Part shown: positions 41,664 to 51,066 of the stretch, one piece after another
Numbering within the stretch: the stretch's first letter is position 1
Layout: each line of letters starts with the position of its first letter
Origin: Phenylobacterium sp. RIFCSPHIGHO2_01_FULL_69_31
GTDB lineage: Bacteria; Pseudomonadota; Alphaproteobacteria; Caulobacterales; Caulobacteraceae
Length of the DNA: 64,000 bases
Direction of reading: 5' to 3'
Assembly: GCF_001824475.1 (NCBI RefSeq)
Contig: NZ_MHXN01000003.1
Location: 147,526-211,525 of the forward strand
The notes under the pieces: model-generated
Databases searched by the model: none
What the model was told of the DNA's origin: nothing
The model's input: only the letters and a program-made list of their open reading frames with translations
Made by a program: the position numbers and the translations under genes

Positions 41664-42604
41664 CACTTGCTCTCGTACAGGGCCTTGGCGGCGGCGAGGT
41701 CCTGGACCACGTGGCCCAGCGATTTGTAGACGGTGATCTGCTCGCGCGACTGGCGGCCTTCCAGGTCGCCCGCCAGCACCTGGCCGATCTCGCCCACCAC
41801 GTGGCTGTCGTCGATCAGGCCGGCGGCCTTCGCGTAGAGGAACTCCGCACCCTGGGCGAGGACGCCCTCGCGGCTGTCGGCGATGAAGCGCGAGCGGACG
41901 ACCAGGTCGTGATCCGCCTCCGTCGGCCCCGGGCCGCTGGAGCCCACCAGATTCACGTGCGTCCCCGGGGCGACCCAAGCGCCTTCCAGGATCGGCTCCC
42001 GCGCGCCAGAGACTGCGGTGACGATATCCACGCCCGCCACGGCCTGGCGCACGCTGGGGGCGGCGAACACGGGCACGCCCAGTTCGGACTCCGTCGCCTT
42101 GGCGAACGCCTTGGCCTTGGCAGGATCGCGGCCCCAGACGGTGATCGCTTCTAGCTTGCGGACCTTGGAGATCGCCCGCGCGTGGGTTCCGGCCTGCTCC
42201 CCATAGCCCAGGATCGCCATGCGCGCCGCGTCCGGCCGAGCCAGTGCGTCAGTGGCGACGGCGCTGGCTGCTGCTGTGCGGATCGCGGTGATCTCGCCCG
42301 CATGTGCGATGCAGACCGGGGCGCCGGTCTCGCCGTCGAACAGTACGACCACGCCCTGGTGCGACTGGATCCCCTTGGCGAAATTGCCGTGGAAGACGCT
42401 GATCAGCTTGGCGCCGAACATGGCGTGCTCGCCCAGCGCCCCCGGCATGATCCCGAACATCCGCCCCTCGCTGAGCGGCAGGATCGAACGCAGGTGCTGG
42501 CGCGTCTCCCCGCGGGAGAAGGCGATCATCGCCTGGCGGACCAGCGGGATGCAGAGCTCGTAGGTGAGCCGCTCGCGGACCTCGTCCCGATCGATGAAAC
42601 GCAT
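41663..42604 (-). CDS. ornithine cyclodeaminase / mu-crystallin family enzyme
   Basis: 313 aa. It has a Rossmann NAD(P) motif in AILGYGEQAGTHARAI, an N-terminal dimerisation/substrate part with RSILPL and FGAKLISVFHGN, and AGEITAIRTAAASAVATD. The family includes ornithine cyclodeaminase, alanine and lysine dehydrogenases and imine reductases, so the exact reaction is open. No signal peptide. GGGGAG lies 9 nt before the ATG. It follows the TonB receptor after a strong hairpin and overlaps the M61 gene by 4 bp, implying cytoplasmic processing of the released amino acids. Confidence 0.9.
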   Translation of the reverse strand: MRFIDRDEVRERLTYELCIPLVRQAMIAFSRGETRQHLRSILPLSEGRMFGIMPGALGEHAMFGAKLISVFHGNFAKGIQSHQGVVVLFDGETGAPVCIAHAGEITAIRTAAASAVATDALARPDAARMAILGYGEQAGTHARAISKVRKLEAITVWGRDPAKAKAFAKATESELGVPVFAAPSVRQAVAGVDIVTAVSGAREPILEGAWVAPGTHVNLVGSSGPGPTEADHDLVVRSRFIADSREGVLAQGAEFLYAKAAGLIDDSHVVGEIGQVLAGDLEGRQSREQITVYKSLGHVVQDLAAAKALYESK

Positions 42605-42639
42605 CAGTCGGTCTCCCCGCGGCCGAACCTTAGATGACT

Positions 42640-42675
42640 GGAGCGCGGCGGCGATGTGGGGACCACCGCCGCGCT
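42640..42675 (-). terminator. intercistronic hairpin after the TonB receptor gene
   Basis: A perfect 11-bp GC stem (42640-42650 with 42665-42675) with a 14-nt loop lies between the receptor stop and the next gene start. There is no U-tract, so attenuation or mRNA stabilisation is as likely as termination. Confidence 0.4.
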
Positions 42676-42706
42676 CACGCGACCCGTTACGCTGGCTCGC
42701 GGTGGA

Positions 42707-45697
42707 CTAGAAGCGGGCGCGCAGGCCCACGTAGTACTGGCGCCCGAGGATGTCTCCGTAGTTCCGAGTCGGGAACGACGGCTCCTCGTCGGTGATATTC
42801 GTGACCCCGCCGCGGATGGTGTAGTTCCCGATGTCGTAGGACGCCGACACGTTCTGCCGCAGGTTTTCCTTCACCGTCGGGGTCGGAACGTTTTCGATCG
42901 TCGAGGTGTAGGTGAGCTTCACCGGCGACATGTAGTTGATCGAATAGTTCACCCGCAGCGGGCCGCCCCGCCAGCGGGCGTCGAAGCGGGCCGAGAGGTC
43001 CGGCGACGGACCGAAGTCGGTGGTCGCCGCGGTGTTGTCCACCCGGGTGAGGTCGACCCCGGTCACCGAGATTTCGAACTTCTCGATCCGCGTGGCCTCG
43101 AGGTTCAGCTCCAGCTCACCCAGGTCCCGATCGCCGAAGTAGCGCCCGACTGGGAAGGTGTAGTTGATGTTGTAGACCTCGCCGCGGAACCTCATCCGCC
43201 CCGCGTTGAAGGTCGTCGACCGCGCGGTAGCGATGTTGCCCTGGGCGTCGCGGGTGAAGGTGCCGCAGATGTCGGCCGGCTGCTCCGCCAGATCATAGCA
43301 GGTGGCCATGAAGCTCGCCGGCGTGAAGGGCGACAGCCCGTTCTTCAGGTCCACCTCGACCCGGTCCGCCACGATGGTCAGACCCGGCACGAAGGTGGGC
43401 TGGAACACGAAGCCGTAGGTCCAGGTCTTCGAGATCTCGTTCTTGAGCTCGGCGTTGCCCCCCGAGGTGACGAGCGCGCGCGAGAAGTTCTCCGACTGGT
43501 CCTGGAAGGTCGCCAGGGGGCCGTACCCCGGATTGGCGGCGAACAGCGCCTGGCAATTGGCGAGACGCGTGGCCGGCGCAGGGCCCGACGCGATCCGGTC
43601 GGCGTCGCATGGGTCGTTGCCGGAGTTGGCGAGCACCGTCCGGGACGGCGCGAACAGCTGGTCGAGAGTCGGCGCGCGGAAGTTGCGGCTGCGCGAGGCG
43701 CGCAGGGTGAACCCTTCCACGACCTCCCATCGCCCGCCGACGCCCCAGACGTCTTCCTTGCCCGCGATCGAGTTATCGACATAGCGGTAGGCGCCGTTGA
43801 GCTCGACCGTGCGGGCGAAGGGCAGCGAGAAGTCTCCGCCCAGCACCGGCACCAGCAGCTCGCCGGACAGCTCGTCCGTGTTGTACTTGCCGCGCGTCGC
43901 CGCGGTCGGCACCTGCGAGCCGACGAGGCCGCGCTGGTTGGCGGCCAGCGGCACGAATTTGGCCTTTTCTTCGCGGTGCTCGTAGGCCGCGCTGAATTTC
44001 ACCTTGCCGGCCGGCAGGGCGAAGAGGTCGCCGCCGAACGTCGCCAGCAGGTCGTCCTGGGTGTTCAGATAGTCCTGGCCGACCTCAGTCGTGGCGTAGA
44101 GGCGGGCGTCCTGGCTCACGTTGCCCACGCCGAACGGATTGATCGGCGCGCACGCGGGATCGTCGTTGGCTGTCGTGCCGTCGGCGTTGATGGCGCACAC
44201 GATCTGGCCGGCGCTGTTCCGCACCGCGTTGATCGCGTTGTTGAAGCGCTGGGTATAGACTTGATACCCGCGTGTCTCGCCGTCGGTCTCGGCGTGGCTG
44301 AACGACAGGCTCCAGTAGAAATTGCGATCGCCGACGTCGAAGTCGCCGTCCAGGGCCACCAGGGCCCGAACCGTATCGGTCTGATAGGCCTGCTCGCGCG
44401 TCGGCAGCAGGTCGGTCCACCACTTCGACAGCGTGAGCGGCGCGCCGGCCGGACCGAGGATCGCGGTGACCGCCGGCGAGAGGTAGGGATTGGTCCGGGA
44501 GACCGAGATCGCCCCCGCGCCGCTGGCGGCGTTGTTCAGCACGGTGTTGCTGGCCTGGTTGCCATAGGGGTCGCGGCCTTCGACGCGGGCATACAGGAGC
44601 TCGCCAGACAGCTTGATCCGGTCGGTGATGTCGTAGTGCCCGACGACCGTGCCGCTCCAGCGCTCGACGCCGGTCACGAGGGCGGCCAGTTCCTGGTACG
44701 GGTTGCCGTCGCCGCCGCTGGTGAAAGGCGGCACGTTGTTGTTGAGCAGATTGCCGACGCTGTACGGGATCAGCGACGTACCCGTGGCGTCGAACTGTTG
44801 CGGCACGCCATTGACCTTGTAGATCGAGCTGGCGAACGGCGGGCCCGGCGAGAACAGCACGCCGTTGGCGTTGAAGCTGACGAAGCGGGTGTTCAGGTTC
44901 TCGGTGACCGCAGGAATGCCGTCGGAGTTGGTGCGGTTCAGCGGGTTCGAGATCGTCACCCGGCCCAGGTTCGAACGCGGGCGGTCGTAGTCGAACAGCG
45001 GCCGGGTCTTCGACCACTCAAGATTGACGGCGACATTGGCGCGGTCATCGAGGAAGTTGCGGCCCGCCGTGGCCCGCAGGCTCTGGGTCGGATAGTCGTC
45101 GCGCGAGGAGATGCCGTACTGGGCGTCGAGCTCCAGGCCCGTGAAATCGTCCCGAAGGATGTAGTTCACGACGCCGGCGATAGCGTCCGAGCCATAGACC
45201 GCCGCACCGCCCGCCTGCACCACGTCGATCCGGGAGATCAGGCCGGTGGGGATGACGTTGGTGTCGACGGCCCGGTCCCCGATCACACCCGGGTTCGCGA
45301 CCGAAAGGCCCGAGGAGGAGGTCACGAACCGGCGGCCGTTCACCAGGGTCAAGGTACGACCGGCGCCGAGGCCGAACAGGTTCGGAAACTGCTGGGCATT
45401 GCCCGCGGCCGATCCGCTGCCGGAGGCCTGGGCGAACTGGGGCATGTTGGCGGTCAGCTCGTTGAGCGCCTGGCCGGCCTGGATGAAGCCGCGGTCCGTG
45501 ATCGCCTGCGCCGTCAGCACCGACACCGGCGCTTCGGTGGTCGTCTCGGCGCGCTTGATGCGCGAACCGGTGACGACGATTTCGCCGATCTCGCTGGCGC
45601 CCTCGGCCTGCGCGAAGGCCGGTGCGGCCCCCATCAGCACAAGCCCGCCGAGCACGGTCGAGGCCAACATACGTCCGCGGATGGTATTGCCGTTCAT
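42707..45697 (-). CDS. TonB-dependent outer-membrane receptor 1
   Basis: 996 aa. A signal peptide ends near PAFAQAEG and a TonB-box-like EIGEIVVTGSRI follows. The plug domain shows GAGRTLTLVNGRR and YGSDAIAGVVNYILRDD, and a 22-strand barrel ends ARF. It imports a ligand across the outer membrane with TonB energy. Surrounding exported peptidases suggest peptides or modified amino acids as substrate; this is inference. Upstream, the shared promoter element E faces this gene, and an Lrp-type regulator is divergent. Confidence 0.93.
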   Translation of the reverse strand: MNGNTIRGRMLASTVLGGLVLMGAAPAFAQAEGASEIGEIVVTGSRIKRAETTTEAPVSVLTAQAITDRGFIQAGQALNELTANMPQFAQASGSGSAAGNAQQFPNLFGLGAGRTLTLVNGRRFVTSSSGLSVANPGVIGDRAVDTNVIPTGLISRIDVVQAGGAAVYGSDAIAGVVNYILRDDFTGLELDAQYGISSRDDYPTQSLRATAGRNFLDDRANVAVNLEWSKTRPLFDYDRPRSNLGRVTISNPLNRTNSDGIPAVTENLNTRFVSFNANGVLFSPGPPFASSIYKVNGVPQQFDATGTSLIPYSVGNLLNNNVPPFTSGGDGNPYQELAALVTGVERWSGTVVGHYDITDRIKLSGELLYARVEGRDPYGNQASNTVLNNAASGAGAISVSRTNPYLSPAVTAILGPAGAPLTLSKWWTDLLPTREQAYQTDTVRALVALDGDFDVGDRNFYWSLSFSHAETDGETRGYQVYTQRFNNAINAVRNSAGQIVCAINADGTTANDDPACAPINPFGVGNVSQDARLYATTEVGQDYLNTQDDLLATFGGDLFALPAGKVKFSAAYEHREEKAKFVPLAANQRGLVGSQVPTAATRGKYNTDELSGELLVPVLGGDFSLPFARTVELNGAYRYVDNSIAGKEDVWGVGGRWEVVEGFTLRASRSRNFRAPTLDQLFAPSRTVLANSGNDPCDADRIASGPAPATRLANCQALFAANPGYGPLATFQDQSENFSRALVTSGGNAELKNEISKTWTYGFVFQPTFVPGLTIVADRVEVDLKNGLSPFTPASFMATCYDLAEQPADICGTFTRDAQGNIATARSTTFNAGRMRFRGEVYNINYTFPVGRYFGDRDLGELELNLEATRIEKFEISVTGVDLTRVDNTAATTDFGPSPDLSARFDARWRGGPLRVNYSINYMSPVKLTYTSTIENVPTPTVKENLRQNVSASYDIGNYTIRGGVTNITDEEPSFPTRNYGDILGRQYYVGLRARF

Positions 45698-45778
45698 CTC
45701 TGATCCCCCAGGTCCGAAGCCTGAGCCGGCGCCGCGTTTCCCGCGTATCCCCGACCGAACTCCTGCCTTTCGGAAACG

Positions 45779-45810
45779 GTAGGTTCGCAGCGCCGGTTTT
45801 TCTTTTCGTT
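45779..45810 (-). promoter_or_regulatory. shared locus promoter element E (TonB receptor operon)
   Basis: On the minus strand ACGAAAAGAAAAACCGGCG (45810-45792) matches the consensus at 18 of 19; 7 nt later CCTAAC (45784-45779) is the -10-like box, giving a leader of roughly 75-80 nt. Confidence 0.7.
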
Positions 45811-45985
45811 CTTAGAACCTTTGTCCGTTCGACACACATTGATAATGCAGCCGCCCCGCCGGCGACGAATGGCCAATGCAGCCGTCCGAAAATCGGGCGC
45901 CGCCGTTTCCGCGACCCACCCGTTCCTTGACAGCGGCGCTTTACGCATCCGCTATGCGCACATGGCCCGCCGCAAGGATGAAGTT

Positions 45986-46468
45986 ATGCCCGCCGCGCTC
46001 GACGCGATCGACATCAAGATCCTGGATCTGATGCAGCGCGACGCTTCGCTTTCCACCGGCGAACTGGCCGAGCGGGTGGGGCTGTCCCAGTCGCCCTGCT
46101 GGCGACGGATCCAGCGCCTGCGCGAGGAGGGCTACATCAAGGCCGTCGTCGCGATCGTCGACCACGAGTTGGTTGGCTTCAAGATGCAGATCTTCGCCCA
46201 GGTGAAGATGACCACGCTGACCGAAGAGGAGCGGGCCAACTTCTACAAGGCGATCAACAGCATCCCCGAGATCCTGGAATGCTGGACGGTCTTCGGCGAG
46301 ATGGACGCCATGATGAAGATCCTGGCCCCGGACGTGACCTGGTACCAGGACTTCATCTTCTCGGTTCTGCTGAAGCTTCCAGGCGTCGTCGACGTCCGCT
46401 CCATCGTCACCCTGTCGGCCCAGAAGAGCACCATGGCGGTGCCGCTGACCGCCCGGAAATTCCGCTGA
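45986..46468 (+). CDS. Lrp/AsnC-family transcriptional regulator
   Basis: 160 aa from ATG 45986 (AAGGA upstream); an ATG at 45962 is an alternative. The N-terminal HTH reads DIKILDLMQRDASLSTGELAERVGLSQSPCWRRIQRL, here cited for position 7-43, and a RAM ligand-binding domain follows. Lrp-type proteins sense amino acids. Located divergently from the TonB receptor and in the middle of the peptidase locus, it is the best candidate to read the shared promoter element. That link is inference. Confidence 0.9.
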   Translation: MPAALDAIDIKILDLMQRDASLSTGELAERVGLSQSPCWRRIQRLREEGYIKAVVAIVDHELVGFKMQIFAQVKMTTLTEEERANFYKAINSIPEILECWTVFGEMDAMMKILAPDVTWYQDFIFSVLLKLPGVVDVRSIVTLSAQKSTMAVPLTARKFR

Positions 46469-46513
46469 TCGCTTGGATAAATCATCCAAGCGCCGCCGAT
46501 CGCGCCGGCAAGT

Positions 46514-46545
46514 ACGAAAGAACAATTCGGCGGCCGGGCGCTAGC
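46514..46545 (+). promoter_or_regulatory. shared locus promoter element B (PLP enzyme / S10 operon)
   Basis: ACGAAAGAACAATTCGGCG at 46514-46532 matches the consensus at 16 of 19; GCTAGC at 46540-46545 (followed by ATC) is a close GCTANAWC -10. Confidence 0.65.
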
Positions 46546-46568
46546 ATCCTCGGGAGGCAGGACGTCCG

Positions 46569-47816
46569 ATGAAGTTCACCCGAAGAGCGCTGGTGGCCGC
46601 CGTGGCGGCTGCCCCCGGCCTGGCCCAGGCGGCGCCTGCGCCCGCGGGCGGCGCGGGCGCCCTGCCCGCCCGATCGGCCTTCGCCCGGATGCCGTTCGTC
46701 TATCTGGACAGCGGCTCGACCCACCCGATGCCGCTGGGCGCCAAGGCGGCGCTGGAGGAGTACCTCCGCTACAAGACCCGCGACGGCGACTGGCCCGGCT
46801 ACAGCATGGACGCCAAGGAGAAGGCGGTCGTGGAGGGCTTCGGGGCCCTGGTCGGCGCGGCGCCGGATGAGCTGACCGTCATCCAGTCCACCACCATGGG
46901 CGAGAACCTAGTCCTGCGGGCCCTGGGCCTGCCCGAAGGCGGCGGCCGGATCGTCACCGACGCCCTGCACTTCTTCGGCTCGTTCTACACCTACGGCGAA
47001 CTGGGCAAGGCCGGCATGGACGTGGTCACCCTGCCCATGACGCCCGAGGGCCGCATCGACATGGACGCCATGGCCGCGGCGATCAACGACCGGACGCGGC
47101 TGGTCTCCATCAGCCACGTCTCCACCACCAACGGCTTCGAGCACGACCTGAAGGCCGTCTGCGACCTGGCCCACGCGCACGGGGCCTACGTCTATGCCGA
47201 CATCGTGCACGGGGCCGGATCGACCCCGCTGGACCTGCGCGCCGCCGGCGTCGATTTCGCGGCCTGCTCCTCCTACAAGTGGCTGATGGGGGACTTCGGC
47301 CTGGCCTTCCTCTATGTGCGCCGCGAGGTGCAGGAGAAGGTGCGGAGGCCCTGGTGGGGCTACCACCAGGTGGGCGGGCGCTTCGTCACGCACGTCTTCC
47401 CCTTCGACCCGCCGGGCGAAACCGTCGCCGACTACGGCTATGCGCCGGGCGCCAACGGCAAGTTCGCCATGGGCACGACGTCCTGGACCGGCGTGGTCCA
47501 GCTCGAGCACAGCCTGGGCTTCATCCGAACGCTGGGCGTCGCCAACATCCAGGCTTGGCGCCAACCCATGATCGACGCGATCCAGGACGAACTGCGCCGC
47601 CGTGGCTACCAGCCGATGACCCCACAGGACAGCCGCACCCCCCTGGTCGCCTTCGCCCTCAAGGACGCCCGGGCCAAGCTGGGCGAGCTGCTGGCGAAGA
47701 ACGACCTGCGCCTGACGGTCAGCGCCAACCGCTTCCGTGTGTCCCTCTCGGTGTTCAACGACATGAACGACGTCGATCGGCTGCTGGCCGTCCTGCCCAA
47801 GGCGCCGCCGGCATGA
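46569..47816 (+). CDS. exported class V aminotransferase-fold PLP enzyme (isopenicillin-N-epimerase/cysteine-desulfurase-like)
   Basis: 415 aa. The first 23 residues (KFTRRALVAAVAAAPGLAQA) have a twin-arginine-like signal. The fold-type I PLP domain follows, with YLDSGSTHPMP, VHGAGSTPLDL (Asp/His side of PLP) and the PLP Lys K237 in SSYKWLMGDFG. Family members epimerise, desulfurate or cleave amino acid side chains. A Tat signal fits export of a folded cofactor enzyme. It overlaps the following S10 gene by 4 bp (ATGA). The actual reaction is unknown. Confidence 0.85.
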   Translation: MKFTRRALVAAVAAAPGLAQAAPAPAGGAGALPARSAFARMPFVYLDSGSTHPMPLGAKAALEEYLRYKTRDGDWPGYSMDAKEKAVVEGFGALVGAAPDELTVIQSTTMGENLVLRALGLPEGGGRIVTDALHFFGSFYTYGELGKAGMDVVTLPMTPEGRIDMDAMAAAINDRTRLVSISHVSTTNGFEHDLKAVCDLAHAHGAYVYADIVHGAGSTPLDLRAAGVDFAACSSYKWLMGDFGLAFLYVRREVQEKVRRPWWGYHQVGGRFVTHVFPFDPPGETVADYGYAPGANGKFAMGTTSWTGVVQLEHSLGFIRTLGVANIQAWRQPMIDAIQDELRRRGYQPMTPQDSRTPLVAFALKDARAKLGELLAKNDLRLTVSANRFRVSLSVFNDMNDVDRLLAVLPKAPPA

Positions 47817-49390
47817 GGCTCGTCGCCCTCCTGGCCATCGCCGCCGTCGTAGCCTCGTCCGCGCAGGCGCAAGCGCCGGCGGCGACCACGCCCCCGCCGA
47901 ACGCCGGCCCGTTCGCCATCCCCATGTCCCGGCCGACGCCGCCCGGCCCGGTCGAGCCCCTGCCCGCCCCCAAGCGCTTCGTCACCAAGCGCGCGATCAC
48001 CGTGAAAGGCGTCCGCGTCCCCTACACGGCCATCGCCGGTGAGACCTACCTCTACAACCGCGCCGCCGAGCCCATCGGCTCGATCTTCTCGTTCACCTAC
48101 CTCAAGGAGGGGCCCACCGACCCGAACCGGCCGGTGATGTTCGTCTTCAACGGCGGGCCCGGCTCGTCGTCGCTTTGGCTGCACATGGGCGTCGTCGGCC
48201 CCCGTCGGGTGGTGCTCGACCGCGAAGTGAACCCCACCAACACCCCCCCGTTCGGCGTCGCGGACAACCCGCACAGCCTGCTGGATGTGGTCGACCTCGT
48301 GTTCATCGACCCGGTGGGCACGGGCTGGTCCCGGGTCGTCGGCAAGGGAACGACCGCCGACTTCTGGGGCGTCGACGAGGATGCCGACACGGTCAGCCAG
48401 TTCATCGAGCTGTGGCTGACCGAGCATCGGCGCTGGAACGCGCCCAAGTTCGTCATGGGCGAAAGCTATGGCTCGGTGCGCGCCGCCGTCCTGCCCCGGG
48501 CCCTGATGGGCGGGCCGCTGTACATGGGCGTGATGCGCGGCATCACCCTGAACGGCGTCGTCCTGCTGGGGACGACGCTGGACGCGCGCAACGCCACGGG
48601 CGCGGCTGGGGGCGCGGAGATGCGCCAGGCGCTGGCCCTTCCCGCGTTGGCCGACACGGCCTGGGTCCACGGCAAGATCGACCGTCAGGGCCGCGACATC
48701 GAGGCCTTCCACCAGGAGGTCGTGGCCTTCGCTCGGGACGACTATGCGGAGGCCCTCAGAAAGGCCGCGGCCGGCACGCTGCCCGACGACGAGCGCGCGG
48801 CGATCCTGGCGCGCCTTTCGGCCTACACCGGCCTGCCGGCGTCCGCCTTCGGATCCGGCCTGACGATCTCCGACGCCGCGTTCGGCCGTCAGATCCTGGC
48901 GGACCGGGGCCTGCAGGTGGGCGCCTACGACAGCCGTTACACCCTGCCTCTCGCCGGCAGCGGCGGCGATCCCGTGGGCGACGACCCCGCCATGGGCCGC
49001 TACGTGCCGGGGTTCGTTTCGGCCTTCCATCAGATGGTCGTGGGCGACCTCAAGGTGGAGATGGACCGGCCCTACGGCGCCATCGTCTGGAAGGATCTGC
49101 TGCCGTCCTGGAACTGGAACCGCACCGGCGTGCCGCCGGGCCAGAGCTTCGCCACCGACCTGGCGGTGGCCATGCGTCGGAACGAGAAGCTGCGGGTGCT
49201 GGTGGCCTCCGGCTACTACGACCTGACCACCCACGCGGCGCCGGCCGAATACGCCGTCGAACAGGCCAAGATGCCGGCGGACCGGATGATGCTCCGCCGC
49301 TACGCCTCGGGTCACATGCTCTATCTGGGCGACACCGCGGCCGCGTTCGCCGACGACGTGCGCACCCTGATCCGCGACGCCACCCGCTAA
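47813..49390 (+). CDS. exported S10-family serine carboxypeptidase (paralogue 2)
   Basis: 525 aa from ATG 47813, overlapping the previous stop. Signal peptide MRLVALLAIAAVVASSAQAQ, then a Pro-rich linker. Triad S218 (GESYG), D470 (GYYDLTT) and H501 (SGHMLY); FNGGPGSSS present. It is co-translated with the Tat-signal PLP enzyme, so the two probably act on the same material. Its TAA stop interlocks with the stop of the third, convergent S10 gene. Confidence 0.93.
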   Translation: MRLVALLAIAAVVASSAQAQAPAATTPPPNAGPFAIPMSRPTPPGPVEPLPAPKRFVTKRAITVKGVRVPYTAIAGETYLYNRAAEPIGSIFSFTYLKEGPTDPNRPVMFVFNGGPGSSSLWLHMGVVGPRRVVLDREVNPTNTPPFGVADNPHSLLDVVDLVFIDPVGTGWSRVVGKGTTADFWGVDEDADTVSQFIELWLTEHRRWNAPKFVMGESYGSVRAAVLPRALMGGPLYMGVMRGITLNGVVLLGTTLDARNATGAAGGAEMRQALALPALADTAWVHGKIDRQGRDIEAFHQEVVAFARDDYAEALRKAAAGTLPDDERAAILARLSAYTGLPASAFGSGLTISDAAFGRQILADRGLQVGAYDSRYTLPLAGSGGDPVGDDPAMGRYVPGFVSAFHQMVVGDLKVEMDRPYGAIVWKDLLPSWNWNRTGVPPGQSFATDLAVAMRRNEKLRVLVASGYYDLTTHAAPAEYAVEQAKMPADRMMLRRYASGHMLYLGDTAAAFADDVRTLIRDATR

Positions 49391-50889
49391 GGGGTCACGA
49401 ACGCCCGCACGGCGGCGCTGAACCGGGCCAGGTTCGCCTCCCCGTCGTAGACCCCGTGCGGGCCCGCGAAATAGGCCGCGGTAAGCTGGCCCGCCGGCAC
49501 GCCGGCCTGGTCCAGGGTGTAGCGGCCGGCATAGGCCGGCGTGGTGAGGTCGTAGTAGCCGGCGGCCCAGAAGAGCCGCAGGCTGGGATTCTCCCGCATC
49601 GCCTGGCCCAGCCCCTCGATGGCGGCCCCGCGCTCGTGCGTCCAGGCGGCGTTCACCGAGAAGTTGACCCCGTAGTAGGTGTCCGTGCTCGGGTACTTCA
49701 GCACTTCCGTCAGGTAGCGGCCCACCACGGGGCTGGGGACCGGACCGATGGCCGCGGGATTGGGCGGCGGAGCGGCCGGCGCGCCCGGCGCCCTCTTGGG
49801 GACGACGCCCAGGGCCGGATCGTCGATGGCCCCGTCCTGGCCCGGCTCCAGCGGCGCGGTGACCGTCACGTCCAGCAGGCCGGTGCGCAGGCCCTGGTCC
49901 TTGAGGACGTTGAACATCCAGTCGTTCTTGGACAGCCGCAGGTTCTTCTCTTCGATCAGGCCGGCAGGCAGGCCCACGAGGGCCGACATGCGCTCCGCGA
50001 TGCGGCGCCGCTCGGCGGCCGGCAGACCGCCGCCCTGGATCAGGGCGCTGACGTAGTCCGTGCGCGCGAACTGCACGGCCTCGGCGAAGACCTCGTCCAC
50101 CGTGCGGCCGGCGCGATCGATCTTTCGGTGATGCCAGGCGCCCGCCGCCATTGTGGGAAGGCTCGCCACGTACGGCATTTCGCGGCCCGGCGTGTCGCCC
50201 ACCATGGCCACCAGAAGCACCCCATCGAACGGCAGGTCCTTGGCAAGTCTGACGATCGTCGCCGCGCGGGTCGTTCCATAGCTCTCGCCCGCCAGATAGC
50301 GGGGCGAGGCCTCGCGGCCATTGGCCTTCAGCCAGGCGCGGATCACGGCCGCCACCGCCTGAGCGTCGCCCGAGGTGCTGTAGAACGCCTTGGGGTCCGC
50401 GCCTGGGAACGGCCGTGAAAACCCGGTGCCGACGGGGTCGATGAACACCAGGTCGACGGCATCGAGCGGGCTGGCGGAATTTTCGACCCAGCCGCCGCCG
50501 TTCCGGTCGCCAGGCGCGCCGGGCGTCCGCCTGTACGGGCCCAGCGCGCTCATGTGCAGGGGCGAGGACGAGGCCCCGGGGCCGCCGTTGAACAGGAACA
50601 TGACGGGTCGCTTCGCGCGCGCCTTCACGCCATCCCGGACGTAGGCGATCGTCGTCGCCGCGGCAGACGGCTTGCCGGCAGCGTCGTCCAGGAACGTTTC
50701 CGTGACGGTCGCCGTGTAGCGCAGCGCCTGTCCGTTGAAGACGCCCCGGTGTTTCGTCACCGCGACCCGCGGCGCGCGGAGTTCGGCAGCTGTGGCCGCC
50801 GTCGGCGTCCGGGCCAAGGCTGGCCCCCCCGTCAGTGTCACCAAGACCAGGACGGCCAGGCCGCCGTTACGCCATCTTGTCATCTGCAT
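49387..50889 (-). CDS. exported S10-family serine carboxypeptidase (paralogue 3)
   Basis: About 500 aa from ATG 50889 (ATG 50883 equally possible; no strong Shine-Dalgarno). A signal peptide ends near GPALARTP. S10 motifs are FNGGPGASSS, GESYG (nucleophile), GYYDLTT and a C-terminal GPHGVYDG where the His differs in context from its paralogues. It is tail-to-tail with paralogue 2, sharing 4 bp at the stops. The shared promoter element D lies just upstream. Confidence 0.92.
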   Translation of the reverse strand: MQMTRWRNGGLAVLVLVTLTGGPALARTPTAATAAELRAPRVAVTKHRGVFNGQALRYTATVTETFLDDAAGKPSAAATTIAYVRDGVKARAKRPVMFLFNGGPGASSSPLHMSALGPYRRTPGAPGDRNGGGWVENSASPLDAVDLVFIDPVGTGFSRPFPGADPKAFYSTSGDAQAVAAVIRAWLKANGREASPRYLAGESYGTTRAATIVRLAKDLPFDGVLLVAMVGDTPGREMPYVASLPTMAAGAWHHRKIDRAGRTVDEVFAEAVQFARTDYVSALIQGGGLPAAERRRIAERMSALVGLPAGLIEEKNLRLSKNDWMFNVLKDQGLRTGLLDVTVTAPLEPGQDGAIDDPALGVVPKRAPGAPAAPPPNPAAIGPVPSPVVGRYLTEVLKYPSTDTYYGVNFSVNAAWTHERGAAIEGLGQAMRENPSLRLFWAAGYYDLTTPAYAGRYTLDQAGVPAGQLTAAYFAGPHGVYDGEANLARFSAAVRAFVTP

Positions 50890-50907
50890 CCCCGGGTCTG
50901 GCGGCAG

Positions 50908-50939
50908 ACTAACCGTGGGTGCGCGGATTTTCTTTTCGT
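50908..50939 (-). promoter_or_regulatory. shared locus promoter element D (S10 paralogue 3)
   Basis: On the minus strand ACGAAAAGAAAATCCGCGC (50939-50921) matches the consensus at 16 of 19; GTTAGT (50913-50908) is the -10-like box 7 nt on. The leader is very short. Confidence 0.65.
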
Positions 50940-51066
50940 TGTGCAAGCCCGCCGGAGAGCGTCGGGCCGCTCGCGAGAGCGCCCGGAACGGCTCATGCAT
51001 GAGTTATGCGCACGCACCGAACCGCGCGAATAGCCCAAGCGCCATGGGCCCTGCGCAGGGGCGAAA

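Noticed and set aside
42656-45703. Long plus-strand open frame antisense to TonB receptor 1
   Set aside because: GC-driven shadow of a clear receptor gene, with no recognisable domain or start signal.
45694-45948. 84-aa minus-strand frame upstream of the TonB receptor
   Set aside because: It would run across promoter element E and lacks a Shine-Dalgarno or similarity; best read as noncoding.
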